DNA from: Chersky-267 sp963744115
Lineage (GTDB): Bacteria; Chloroflexota; Limnocylindria; Limnocylindrales; CSP1-4
Length of the DNA: 64,000 nucleotides
Reading direction: 5' to 3'
NCBI GenBank assembly: GCA_963744115.1
Contig: CAVUSI010000003.1
Span: 806,001-870,000, forward strand
The position numbers were made by a program, and so were the translations under genes. The stretch's first letter is position 1; the number at the start of each line of letters is the position of its first letter. Of the stretch, positions 16,286 to 25,483 are shown piece by piece. The notes beneath the pieces were generated by a model that saw only the letters and a program-made list of their open reading frames with translations, ran no database searches and was not told where the DNA came from.

Positions 16286-17875
16286 GTGACCGCCTTGCGA
16301 ACCCCCTCGAAGACGCCGCCCGATCTCGGACGGATGGTCCGAGCCAACCTGTCCACGGCCGAGCTCTACGAGGACGCGATCCGCGCCGGCGACGGTCTGG
16401 TCGCCGCCGCCGGGCCGCTGGTCGTCCGGACCGGGAAGCACACCGGCCGCAGCCCCGAGGACAAGTTCATCGTCGAGGAGTCCGGCAGCCGCGACAGGAT
16501 CTGGTGGGGCCCGGTCAACCGCCCGATCAGCGAGGCGGACTACGAGCGGCTCCGCGCACGCCTGGTCGACCACCTGGCGGACAAGGCGCTCTACGCGCAG
16601 GACGTGTTCATCGGCGCCGATCCGGCCCACCGGCGCAGCCTGCGGGTCTACACCGAGACCGCCTGGGCCAGCATCTTCGCGCGGAACCTGTTCCGCCGGC
16701 CGACTGCCGCCGAACTCGAGACGTTCGCCCGGAACTTCACGATCATCGACGTGCCGTCGTTCAAGGCCGATCCCGCCACCGAGGGCACCCGGACAGAGAC
16801 GGCGATCCTCGTCCATCTCCGGCGGATGGAGATCATCATCGTCGGTACGGAGTACGCGGGCGAGATCAAGAAGTCGGCCTTCACCGTCATGAACTACCTG
16901 ATGCCCGACGAAGGCGTCCTGCCGATGCACTCGGCCGTCAATGTCGGCGCCGCCGGCGACCCGGTCGTGTTCTTCGGCCTGTCGGGGACGGGCAAGACCA
17001 CCCTGTCGGCCGACCCGCTCCGGAGCCTGATCGGCGACGACGAGCACGGCTGGGGCCCCGACGGCGTGTTCAACTTCGAGGGCGGTTGCTACGCCAAGAC
17101 GATCCGCCTGTCGCCGATGTACGAGCCGGACATCTTCCAGACCACCAAACGATTCGGGACCATCCTCGAGAACGTGGACCTCGATCCACGGACGCGCGAG
17201 CTCGATCTCGACTCGGACCGCTTCACCGAGAATACGCGGGGCGCCTACCCGCTCGACTTCATCGGCAACGCCGATCCGACCGGGATGGCCGGGCAGCCGA
17301 CCCACGTCGTCCTGCTGACCGCCGACGCATTCGGCGTGCTGCCCCCGATCTCACGTCTGACCCACGACCAGGCCGCATATCACTTCATCAGCGGCTACAC
17401 GGCGAAGCTGGCCGGCACCGAGATCGGGATCAAGGAACCCCGGGCGACCTTCAGCGCCTGCTTCGGCGCTCCCTTCATGCCACGTCACCCGGGGGAGTAC
17501 GCCGACATGCTGGTCGAGCGGCTGGCCAGATGGGATGTCCCGGTCTGGCTCGTCAACACCGGCTGGACGGGGGGCCCGTACGGGACCGGCGAACGGATGA
17601 ACATCGACCACACGCGGGCCATGGTGCGAGCGGCCCTCGATGGCCGGCTCGACGCGGTCCCGACGGTCGAGGACCCGATCTTCCGGGTGGCGGTCCCGAC
17701 ATCCTGCCCCGATGTCCCGGCGGAGTTCCTCCAGCCGCGCTCGACCTGGCAGGACACGGACGCCTACGACCGCCAGGCGGCCAGGCTGGCGAGGATGTTC
17801 GCCGAGAACTTCGCCAACTATCACGACGGCGCGTCCGATGGGGTGCGCGCGGCAGGCCCACGGGTCGAGGGCTGA
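16286..17875 (+). CDS. pckA: Phosphoenolpyruvate carboxykinase (ATP)
   Basis: Converts oxaloacetate and ATP to PEP, CO2 and ADP, the entry step of gluconeogenesis. Visible motifs: VRTGKHTGRSPEDKFIVEES (substrate arginine region), the kinase-1a P-loop GLSGTGKTTLSADP near residue 232, the metal-binding DDEHGWGPDGVFNFEGGCYAK, and the ATP-binding ENTRGAYPLDFIGNA. The P-loop sequence identifies the ATP-dependent class. The GTG start (VTALRTPS) has AGGGAG about nine bases upstream and gives 529 residues, the family norm. A start 33 codons earlier is possible but adds a low-complexity leader. mdh follows nearby, suggesting joint C4 metabolism. Confidence 0.95.
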   Translation: MTALRTPSKTPPDLGRMVRANLSTAELYEDAIRAGDGLVAAAGPLVVRTGKHTGRSPEDKFIVEESGSRDRIWWGPVNRPISEADYERLRARLVDHLADKALYAQDVFIGADPAHRRSLRVYTETAWASIFARNLFRRPTAAELETFARNFTIIDVPSFKADPATEGTRTETAILVHLRRMEIIIVGTEYAGEIKKSAFTVMNYLMPDEGVLPMHSAVNVGAAGDPVVFFGLSGTGKTTLSADPLRSLIGDDEHGWGPDGVFNFEGGCYAKTIRLSPMYEPDIFQTTKRFGTILENVDLDPRTRELDLDSDRFTENTRGAYPLDFIGNADPTGMAGQPTHVVLLTADAFGVLPPISRLTHDQAAYHFISGYTAKLAGTEIGIKEPRATFSACFGAPFMPRHPGEYADMLVERLARWDVPVWLVNTGWTGGPYGTGERMNIDHTRAMVRAALDGRLDAVPTVEDPIFRVAVPTSCPDVPAEFLQPRSTWQDTDAYDRQAARLARMFAENFANYHDGASDGVRAAGPRVEG

Positions 17876-17895
17876 CCTCGGCGGCCGAGCCCTCG

Positions 17896-18054
17896 TCAGC
17901 GGGTCGTCCAGGTGGCCCGACCTTCGAGGATCCCGACGACCGCGGCCAGGCCGCCGACGACGATCATCGCCGGGTTGGGTCCTGACAGCAGCCCGAGCGC
18001 GACGAGGATGAGGCCGAGAACGACGAGCTCGCCTCGGGTCGAGGTGGTCTCCAT
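17896..18054 (-). CDS. 52-residue two-helix membrane microprotein
   Basis: Short minus-strand gene convergent with pckA. It encodes METTSTRGEL, then two hydrophobic stretches (VVLGLILVALGLLSG and MIVVGGLAAVVGILEG) separated by a short Pro-Asn turn, and a basic end. GGAG lies eight bases before the ATG. Coding support is moderate: plausible start, stop and membrane topology, but no family is recognised. Confidence 0.5.
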   Translation of the reverse strand: METTSTRGELVVLGLILVALGLLSGPNPAMIVVGGLAAVVGILEGRATWTTR

Positions 18055-18173
18055 CTGACTGGCTCCGTGCGGTGGTTCCGGTTGACGTCGTCAGCCTCGC
18101 ACTCGGACCGCGCCGGCGCGACGGACCGATGTCCGATCGCCCACCCCACGAATGTCGACCCTCCCGAGCGCGG

Positions 18174-18181
18174 TATACGAT
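18174..18181 (+). promoter_or_regulatory. Probable -10 region of the mdh promoter
   Basis: TATACGAT lies 52 bases before the mdh ATG. With transcription starting about seven bases on, the message would have a leader containing AAGGAG at a good distance from the start codon. No clear -35 box. Confidence 0.45.
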
Positions 18182-18233
18182 TGGGAGCCCCGACGCCGAC
18201 CCTGACCCCCCGATCCGAAGGAGCAGATCGCCG

Positions 18234-19160
18234 ATGTCGCGCAACAAGGTCACCGTCGTCGGCGCCGGCAATGTCGGCGCCACCGCGGCGCAGCGGATCG
18301 CCGAGGCCGGCCTGGCGGATGTCGTCCTGATCGACATCGTCGAGGGCCTCCCGCAGGGCAAGGGTCTCGACCTCGCCGAGGCGGCTCCGGTCGTCGGTCA
18401 CGACGCCCGGGTCGTCGGAACGAACGACTATGCCGACACGGCCGGCAGCGACATCGTCGTCGTCACCAGCGGCCTCGCCCGCCAGCCGGGGATGAGCCGG
18501 GACGACCTCCTCGCCAAGAACGCCGGGATCGTCCGCTCGGTCGTGGAGCAGGCCGCGAAGCACTCGCCGGACGCGGTCCTCATCATCGTCACGAACCCGC
18601 TCGACGCGATGTGTCACGTCGCCTTCCAGGCTTCGGGCTTCCCACGGGAACGCGTCCTGGGCATGGCCGGCGTGCTCGATTCGGCGCGGTTCCGGACGTT
18701 CATCGCCCAGGAGCTCGGGGTGTCGGTCGAGGACACCACCGCGTTCGTCCTCGGGGGCCACGGCGACACGATGGTCCCCCTGCCGCGCTATTCCACCGTC
18801 GCCGGGGTCCCGATCACCGAGCTGCTGAGCCCGGAGCGGGTGGCCGCACTCTGCGAGCGGACCGCCAACGGCGGGGCCGAGGTCGTCGCCCTGCTCAAGA
18901 CCGGATCGGCGTTCTACGCCCCGGCCGCCAGCACGTTCGAGATGGTCGAGTCGATCCTGCGCGACCGGAAGCGCGTTCTCCCGTGCGCCGTGCTGCTCAA
19001 GGGCGAGTTCGGCGTCGACGGGTTGTTCGTCGGCGTCCCGGCCGTCCTCGGCGAGGGCGGCCTGGAGCGCGTCTTCGAGATCGAGCTGACGACCGACGAG
19101 CGGACCGCCTTCGACCGCTCCGTCGCGGCCGTCCGTGACCTCGTCGACAAGCTCGCCTGA
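18234..19160 (+). CDS. mdh: Malate dehydrogenase (LDH-like type)
   Basis: NAD-dependent interconversion of malate and oxaloacetate. The Rossmann motif VVGAGNVGATAAQRIAEAG is at the amino terminus and the NAD-specificity aspartate is in VLIDIVEG. TNPLDAMCHVAFQASGFPRE and the catalytic histidine in VLGGHGDTMVPLPRYS follow. Active-site residues are those of malate dehydrogenases of the lactate-dehydrogenase-like group (MDH3), and the arginine pair in SGLARQPGMSRDDLL fits malate. The start has AAGGAG ten bases upstream. Length 308 residues is normal. Confidence 0.95.
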   Translation: MSRNKVTVVGAGNVGATAAQRIAEAGLADVVLIDIVEGLPQGKGLDLAEAAPVVGHDARVVGTNDYADTAGSDIVVVTSGLARQPGMSRDDLLAKNAGIVRSVVEQAAKHSPDAVLIIVTNPLDAMCHVAFQASGFPRERVLGMAGVLDSARFRTFIAQELGVSVEDTTAFVLGGHGDTMVPLPRYSTVAGVPITELLSPERVAALCERTANGGAEVVALLKTGSAFYAPAASTFEMVESILRDRKRVLPCAVLLKGEFGVDGLFVGVPAVLGEGGLERVFEIELTTDERTAFDRSVAAVRDLVDKLA

Positions 19161-19241
19161 CCGGGGGTCGGCTCCACGCGCCACCGTTCGCCGACCCGTC
19201 GATCGCGAGGCACCTTACCGGCGCCTTTGCCGTTCTCGCGA

Positions 19242-19271
19242 TTGACCCGACCCGTCCCGCGCGGCTAGGGT
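19242..19271 (+). promoter_or_regulatory. Promoter of the S8 protease gene (leaderless)
   Basis: TTGACC (19242-19247), an 18-base spacer, and TAGGGT (19266-19271), then seven bases to the ATG. It is the one leaderless start in the window with a recognisable -35 box at normal spacing. Confidence 0.6.
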
Positions 19272-19278
19272 TGGCCCG

Positions 19279-22200
19279 ATGATCAGACGCTCGATCGGCG
19301 CGTTGACCGCATCCGTGCTGCTCCTCGTCACCCTCGTCCCGGCCGCGGTCGTCGCCCAGGCTCCGGTCCGCCCGCACGCACCGCTGCCCGCGTCGATCAA
19401 GGGCGCCAGGCTGCCCCAGCCGCTGCACGACACGAAGGTCGCCCAGAAGGCGAAGATCGCCACGTCGCTCGAGGCGGCTCACGGCAAGGTCCGCGTCTTC
19501 GTTCGCCTGTCGAGCGCGCCGGCGGCGGAGTCCTCGGCGAGCGGAGCGGCCGCGGTCATGTCGCAGGTCCGCGTGAATCGCTCGCAGCAGACCCGTCTCA
19601 TCGCCCAGGCCCGCCAGCTCGATGGCGGCGTGCGCGTCCTGGGACGGACCGACCGAGCCTCGAACACGGTCGCGTTGAGGATCGACAGCAGCACGCTCAA
19701 GAAGCTGGCCAAGGATCCGTCGGTCCTGTCGATCACGCCGGTCGTCGACTACCAGCTTGCCCTGTCCGAGACGGTCCCCTACATCGGTGCGACCGCCGTC
19801 CAGAAGGCCGGCTTCAAGGGTCTCGGGATCAAGGTCGGCGTCATCGACAGCGGGATCGACTACACCCACGTCGCCTTCGGCGGCGCCGGCACCCCGGCCG
19901 CGTATGCCGCCGGCCTACGGCAGCGGCCCGAGCGACCCCAAGAACACGACGCTCGACGGCCTGTTCCCGACGGCCCGTGTCGCCGGCGGCTACGACTTCG
20001 TCGGCGAGAGCTGGCCGGGCGGAGACGGGATCGAGGATCCCGATCCCGACCCGATCGACTTCGAGGGCCATGGGACGCACGTGGCGGACATCATCGGCGG
20101 CAGGCTCGGCGTGGCCCCGCGGGTGAAGCTCTACGCGCTCAAGGTCTGCTCGGCGGTCGCGACGGGGTGCTCCGGCGTCGGACTGCTCGAGGCGGTCGAC
20201 TGGGCGGTCGATCCGAACCACGACGGCGACACCCGGGATCATCTCGACATCCTCAACATGTCGCTCGGCGCGGACTACACCTCGGGCTACATCGACGACC
20301 TGGCGCTGGCGGTCGACCAGGCCAGCCGGGTCGGCGTCCTGACGGTCGCCGCCGCCGGGAATGGCGGTGACAAGCCGTACGTCTCGGGTTCTCCGGCCGC
20401 GGCGAGGACCGCGCTGGCGGTGGCCGAGACCCAGGTCCCCAGCGCCCGCGCGTTCCCGCTCGTGGTGGACTCGCCCGCGGCGATCGCCGGGTCGTACGCC
20501 AACACCGCCACCCTCGATTTCGCCCCGCTCGGGAGCGGGTTCTCCGGCGAGGTCGCCGAGGTCGGCCGGGGCTGCCCCGCCGGCTCGGTCACCGGCCAAC
20601 CCGGCGCCGATCCCTATGACGCCGATCCGAGCGGCAAGGTCGCCCTGATCGACCGCGGCGGCTGTGCGGTCAGCCTCAAGGTCGATCGCGCCGCGAAGGC
20701 CGGCGCGACGGCCGTGCTGATCGGGCTCGTCGCCCCCGGCGACGCGGTGTCCTTCTCCCTCGGCGGGGGTGACACGTTCGTCCCGTCGATGGTCATCACC
20801 CAGGACCTGAGCGACTCGATCAAGGCCAACATCGCGGCGCCGGTCACGGTGACGGCCTCCGACCGCCGTCAGCATCAAGCTCGTCGGGAGCATGGCCGGA
20901 TCGTCCTCTCGCGGCCCGTCGATCGACCTCAACCTGATCAAGCCCGAGATCGGCGCACCCGGTGCGTCCGTCTCGGCGGTGGCCGGATCCGGGACCGGGA
21001 CCGCAGCCTTCGGCGGCACGTCGGGCGCCACGCCGATGGTGACCGGCTCGGCCGCGCTCCTGCTCGACGCGTATCCGCACCGGACGGTGTCCGAGCTCAA
21101 GTCGCTGCTGATGGACACCGCCGAGACGAAGATCTACAACAACACCGCGAACACCCCGGGCTACCTCGCGCCGATCACCAGGATCGGCGGCGGCGAGGTC
21201 CGGGTGAACCGGGCGCTGACCTCGCCGGCGGCGGCCTGGGACCGCGACGGCAAGAGTGGCGACCTGTCGTTCGGATTCGTCGATGCGAGCAAGCCGCGGA
21301 CCACGCTCACGAGGTGGGTCCGCGTGCGCAACTACTCGAACCGGACCCTGCGCTACGCGATCACCCCGAAGTTCCGCTACGCGAACGACCGGTTGAACGG
21401 CGCGGTCAGGATCACCGCCCCGGCGTCGATCACGCTCGCCCCCCACGCCATCCGGACGTTCAAGGTCAGCCTGACGATCAACGGGCTGAGGCTCCGTGCC
21501 TGGGCGCTCGACTCGGGCGCCGCCGCGCTCGATGCCCGGGTGCTCGACCGGCTCGAGTACGACGGGTACATCACGCTCAACGACACCCGCACCCACCGCG
21601 ACGACCTGCACCCCCTGCACCTGGCCTGGCAGGTCCTGCCGCGCCTGTCCGGGAACGTGACCGCGGCCTCGACCTCGCTCGTGGCCGATGGGACGATCTC
21701 CGGTGGCGACTTCGACGGTCTCCCCGCGGCCGACACCACGTTGACGAACCACGGCGTCGGGACCGCCCACGTCGACGAGTACTCGCTCGTGGCGACGAGC
21801 CCGCGGCTGCCGGCGGCGGCACGCGGCTCCAACCAGCCGGTCATCGACATCAAGGGCGTGGGCGTCCAGACGTACCCGGTCCCGGCCGGCTACTGCGGAG
21901 CCAACGCATCGTTCGTGTACGCCATCGCGATCAGCGACTGGGAGCGCGAGACGATCGGGTCGTACCCCGGCGTGTTCGAGGCATTCCTCGATACCGACAC
22001 CGACGGGACCGCCGACTACGTCGTGTTCAACGCCCCGATCACCGGTGCCGGCACGACCGGCGATGTGCGCACCCTGACCTGGGTCCAGGACCTTGCCACC
22101 GACGAAGCCACGGCCGACTTCTACGCCGACCACGGGACGAACGACTCGAACATCGTCCTGCCGTTCTGCGGCGACCAGATCGGGCTGGACGCGACGGCGT

Positions 22201-22517
22201 TCTTCTCGCCGATGGCGATGGACGTCGGGGCGTTCGACGGCTACTACACCGGCCGCCTGACCGACGTCGTCGAAGGCCTGACCGTGGCGCCGCTCGGCGA
22301 ACGGTTCTTCGGCCTGTTCGACGGGACCGGTCAAGCCTCCGGCGACATCGCCCGATCCGCCACCGGCGACCTGTCGATCGTCGACTTCGGGACGGTCGAC
22401 ACGAACCCCGGCGAGTCGGGCGTCCTCTTGATCCTCAACGCCAGCCGGGGCACCATCCGCGGCGGTTCCCCGAAGGGCAACGACGCGCTCCAGATCCAGG
22501 TGACCGGCGGGCCGTAG
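19279..22517 (+). CDS. Secreted subtilisin-like serine protease (S8) with PA domain (two frameshifts)
   Basis: Exported protease. Signal peptide (TASVLLLVTLVPAAVVAQA), I9-like propeptide to about residue 150, then the S8 triad spread over three frames: Asp in GVIDSGIDYTH, His in DFEGHGTHVADI, Ser in GGTSGATPMVTGSAALL, with the oxyanion Asn in AAAGNGGD. A PA domain is inserted between His/Asn and Ser (GKVALIDRGGCAVSLKVDRA). After the Ser, about 450 residues form beta-sandwich-like extracellular domains. The frame breaks at GG 19912-19913 and at CC 20863-20864. Removing one base from each run restores YAAAYGSGPSDPKN and DAVSIKLVGSMAGSSSRGPS. About 1,078 residues result. Confidence 0.85.
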
Positions 22518-22592
22518 GCTGGTCCGGCCGCCGCTGGCCGCAAGACGGACGGGTCGATCGTCGCCGCTGGGCGGCTCGCGCCGGGGCGCGGC

Positions 22593-23045
22593 TCAGCCGG
22601 ACGGCCGCAACGGGTTCGGCTGATCGCACCGGCGGACGTCGCCGCCGCCGGTCGCCCGGTAGTCGTACGCCGTGCCGCCGGCCTCGACGACGATCCAGTA
22701 CCCCGGGGTCACCATCTGCGTGTACATCTGGCCAGGGACGGGGCAGCCGAGCGAGCCGTCGGGCCACTGGACCTGCTCGGAGCGGACCACCGTGAACGTC
22801 GACGGGTCGAGTCCGGTCCGTTGGGCCAGGTCCGCCGTGACCTTGGCCATGACGCTCGCCGGCACCTCGCCGGTCACGGGGGCGCCCGTCGCGGGCGCGG
22901 TCGCGAACGGCGGGCTGAGCTCGGTGGTCGGCCGGCCGGCGCCGGACGGCGAGCCAGCGGTCGGCCCGGCCGGCGACGTCCCCGCGGACGAACAGGCGAT
23001 GACCATCGGGACGGCGACGAGGAGAAGGAGCGCCAGTCGGGTCAT
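22593..23045 (-). CDS. Putative lipoprotein with a WPDxSLGC-type domain
   Basis: A 150-residue exported protein. MTRLALLLLVAVPMVIACSS is a lipoprotein signal with cleavage before the cysteine. A Thr/Pro/Gly-rich linker follows, then a compact domain with VVRSEQVQWPDGSLGCPVPG, YTQMVTPGYWIVVEAGG and a second cysteine near the end, so a disulfide is possible. I recognise the WPDGSLGCP pattern as recurring in hypothetical exported proteins but know no function for it. The ATG with GAGG six bases upstream is preferred over a GTG 11 codons earlier. It lies behind the BTAD regulator on the same strand. Confidence 0.72.
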   Translation of the reverse strand: MTRLALLLLVAVPMVIACSSAGTSPAGPTAGSPSGAGRPTTELSPPFATAPATGAPVTGEVPASVMAKVTADLAQRTGLDPSTFTVVRSEQVQWPDGSLGCPVPGQMYTQMVTPGYWIVVEAGGTAYDYRATGGGDVRRCDQPNPLRPSG

Positions 23046-23131
23046 CCGGGCCTCACGGTCATCGACGGAGTCTGCCACGCCCTGACGCGACGCGCCTGCG
23101 TTCGGTTCCGGCGCTCGCGGTCGGCCGACCG

Positions 23132-24065
23132 TCAGGGGTGAGCGATGGACCCGATGCCGTCGTCCGGGCGGGAGGGGCGGGGCGCCCGGACGGGGTTCCC
23201 ACCGAACGCGACGCTCGTCGCGCGGACACGCGATCGTTCGAGGGCATCGGCGAGCGCGGCGCGGTAGGCGGCATCCGTCTCGGGCAGCGGCTCCACGTCG
23301 AGCTCGCGTTGCAGGAGCTCGCTGACCCTTCGGTACTGGCGGATGACCTGCGAGCGCGAGCCGAGCCTGCCGTGGACCCGCAGGAGGACGGCGTGCGCCT
23401 CCTCGCGCAGGGGATCGCGGGCGAGCAGGCGGTCGGCAGCGTCGCGCGCCCCGCCGAGGTCACCCGCCAGGAGGCGTCGCTCGGCGCCCATGGCCAGCGC
23501 ATCCTCGAACGCGTCGGACAACCGCTCCCGGTCGACCGCGAAGCATTCCAGCGCGAGGCATTCGGTCAGGTCGCCCTGATACAGGGCGATCGCCGGCTCG
23601 GGACCGTTCGCCGGGTCGCGGAGCGCGGCCTCGAAACGAACGACATCGACGTCGAGCGGCGCGCAGGACCTGAACCCGATCACCTCGGCATCGATATCGA
23701 GGTAGTCGGTCAAGCCGACCCCCGCACTGGCGAATGCCGACCGGACCAGCCACAGTGCCTGGCGCAGCGACGCGGAGGTCCCGGACCCATCGGCGTCCGG
23801 CCAGATCTCGGCGGCGACGGCCTCGCGCGTCCGCACCCGCGGCCTGAGGGCGAGGACCGCCATCGAGCGCCTGCGCGCTGCGCGACGCGAGTCGGATCTC
23901 GCGACCGGCGACCGACAGCTCGACGCGACCGAGCAGTCGCACCTCGAGCGGACAGGTCGTCGTCGTGATGGGCGTGACGACCGGGCTGAGTCGGTCGGGT
24001 CGCACCGGAGCCGGACCATCCTGCCGGTCGGTCGCGGGGTTGGGTCGTGCCACCGCTGTCTCCAC
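23132..24065 (-). CDS. BTAD-domain (SARP-like) transcriptional regulator (frameshifted)
   Basis: The amino-terminal part holds an OmpR-like winged helix (LEVRLLGRVELSVAGREIRL, then AVAAEIWPDADGSGTSASLR) and the rest a bacterial transcriptional activation domain of TPR-like helices (DADRLLARDP-type repeats, REEAHAVLLRVHGRLGSRSQ, QYRRVSELLQRELDVEPLPE). Together they match SARP/AfsR-type regulators. The frame breaks inside the winged helix; removing the base at 23864 restores SRSAQALMAVLALRPR. The repaired protein is about 310 residues. It is divergent from the degenerate lgt paralogue. Confidence 0.75.
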
Positions 24066-24151
24066 CGTGCTCCCGGATCGTCGCCCGGGCCGATACCCGA
24101 CCTCCCCCCTGCGGGGTCGCGCATCGGCCTGAGCGACGTTGACGATCCGCC

Positions 24152-24286
24152 GGTGAGCCCCAGCTCACCGCCCCCCGACCATCGGTCCGACGTCCTGTGC
24201 GGGACGTCGTCGGTTTCGACTATCGATCCCGGTAGGATGGCCCAGCACCGGCCAGCGGACAAGAGCGGTGTCGGCCAGCCGACACC
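24152..24286. repeat. Three consecutive inverted repeats in the BTAD/lgt2 divergent region
   Basis: Stems are GGTGAGC/GCTCACC with loop CCCA (24152-24169), CGACGTCC/GGACGTCG with a six-base loop (24188-24209), and GGTGTCGGC/GCCGACACC with a two-base gap (24267-24286). All lie between the divergent starts of the BTAD regulator and the Lgt-like gene. They could be operators or transcript structures; the sequence does not decide. Confidence 0.45.
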
Positions 24287-24324
24287 TTGCGGTCCCGCGA
24301 CGACGCCTTCCGGGGCGGGTTCGT

Positions 24325-24330
24325 TACACT
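24325..24330 (+). promoter_or_regulatory. -10 box of a leaderless promoter for the Lgt-like gene
   Basis: TACACT ends six bases before the GTG start and no ribosome binding site is present. This also supports the GTG over an upstream ATG 69 bases earlier. Confidence 0.55.
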
Positions 24331-24336
24331 GCCGCG

Positions 24337-25431
24337 GTGCCGCTCGCCGTGATCACGTTCACCTTCGACCCGCTGCTCCGCATCGGCGACTGGACGGTCC
24401 GCTGGGAGACGATCGGGATCGCGGCGGCGATCCTCATCGCCCTCGTCGTTGCGGCGGTCGTCGCCGGCCGGGTCCCGGTGCCGGCTCACGGGACCGGCGA
24501 GCTGTTCGGCCACCTCCGGCGGGACGACATCCTGTTCATCGCGGTCGGGATCGTGCCCGGTGCCGTCATCGGCGGCCGGATCGCCTACGTCGCCCTCCAC
24601 CTCGACTACTTCAGCCGATTCCCGGCCACGATCGTCGATCCCGCAACGGGCGGGCTGGCGCTGTCGGGGGCGGTCCTCCTGGGCGCCCTGACCGGCGGCA
24701 TCGTCGCCAGGCTGTTCGACGCCCCGGTCGCGCGCTGGTACTGGGTCGCGGTCGTGCCGATGTTGCTCGCCCTGTCGCTCGGCAAGGCGGCGAACGTCCT
24801 CGGCGGGACGGGGCAGGGCCTTCCGTCGACACTCGACCAGGCGACCCGCTATCTCGGACCCGGGCCGTGGGGCAGTCTCGGCCCGGACGTCCCGTCGATC
24901 CCGGCGCAGGCCTACGAGGCGATCGGGGTCGGCGTGCTGCTCGGGTTCATGGTCGCCGCGTGGGCGCTGGGCGCATTCCGGAGTCGCGACGGGCGCGCGT
25001 TCGCCGTCGCGCTCGGCGGATGGGCGGTCGTGAGGTTCGGAGTCGCGGCGACCTGGCGCGATCCGACGGTCCTGGGTCTGTTCCGGGCCGAGCAGCTCCT
25101 CGACCTCGGGATCATGGCCATCGCGATCGTGGTCTATGTCGCGATCTCTGTCCGAACGCGCCGGCGTGGGGCGGGGGCCGTCGACGAAGCGCCGCCGTCG
25201 ACCGCTCCGGTCGCTACGGTCGGTCCCGTCGCTCCTGTCGCTCCCATCTCGTCGGCGGCGCCCGCCGCGACGGAGGTGCTGGTCGAGCCGCCGGCGCCGT
25301 ACATCTGGGACGAACCGACCGTCCCAGCGGGTGGGTCGCGGCCGCCGCCGACCAGCGGGACGCCACCCGCGCCGCCCACTCCGTTCGCCGAGCCGGACTG
25401 GCCAGACCCGGAGACCCGTCGTCGATTCTGA
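24337..25431 (+). CDS. Lgt-family membrane protein with degenerate signature
   Basis: Seven-helix membrane protein that aligns with prolipoprotein diacylglyceryl transferase. The signature seen as GRFGNFFNQELYG in the other copy reads GKAANVLGGTGQG here: the arginine becomes lysine, and the second asparagine and the glutamate are lost. The later arginine (WAVVRFGVAATWR) is kept. The carboxy terminus is a 95-residue Pro/Ala-rich tail ending in DPETRRRF. With the catalytic pocket altered, it is unlikely to do the standard reaction. It may act on another substrate or serve as a partner. The GTG start is chosen because of the -10 box just upstream. Confidence 0.78.
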   Translation: MPLAVITFTFDPLLRIGDWTVRWETIGIAAAILIALVVAAVVAGRVPVPAHGTGELFGHLRRDDILFIAVGIVPGAVIGGRIAYVALHLDYFSRFPATIVDPATGGLALSGAVLLGALTGGIVARLFDAPVARWYWVAVVPMLLALSLGKAANVLGGTGQGLPSTLDQATRYLGPGPWGSLGPDVPSIPAQAYEAIGVGVLLGFMVAAWALGAFRSRDGRAFAVALGGWAVVRFGVAATWRDPTVLGLFRAEQLLDLGIMAIAIVVYVAISVRTRRRGAGAVDEAPPSTAPVATVGPVAPVAPISSAAPAATEVLVEPPAPYIWDEPTVPAGGSRPPPTSGTPPAPPTPFAEPDWPDPETRRRF

Positions 25432-25442
25432 GCGGGACGCGG

Positions 25443-25448
25443 TATCCT
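25443..25448 (+). promoter_or_regulatory. -10 box upstream of mmsA
   Basis: TATCCT lies 35 bases before the mmsA ATG, leaving a short leader that contains GGAGAGG at a normal distance from the start codon. Unlike its neighbours, this gene appears to have a conventional leader. Confidence 0.45.
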
Positions 25449-25483
25449 CGATGGCCGAACCTTCGCCATGGAGAGGTCACCCG

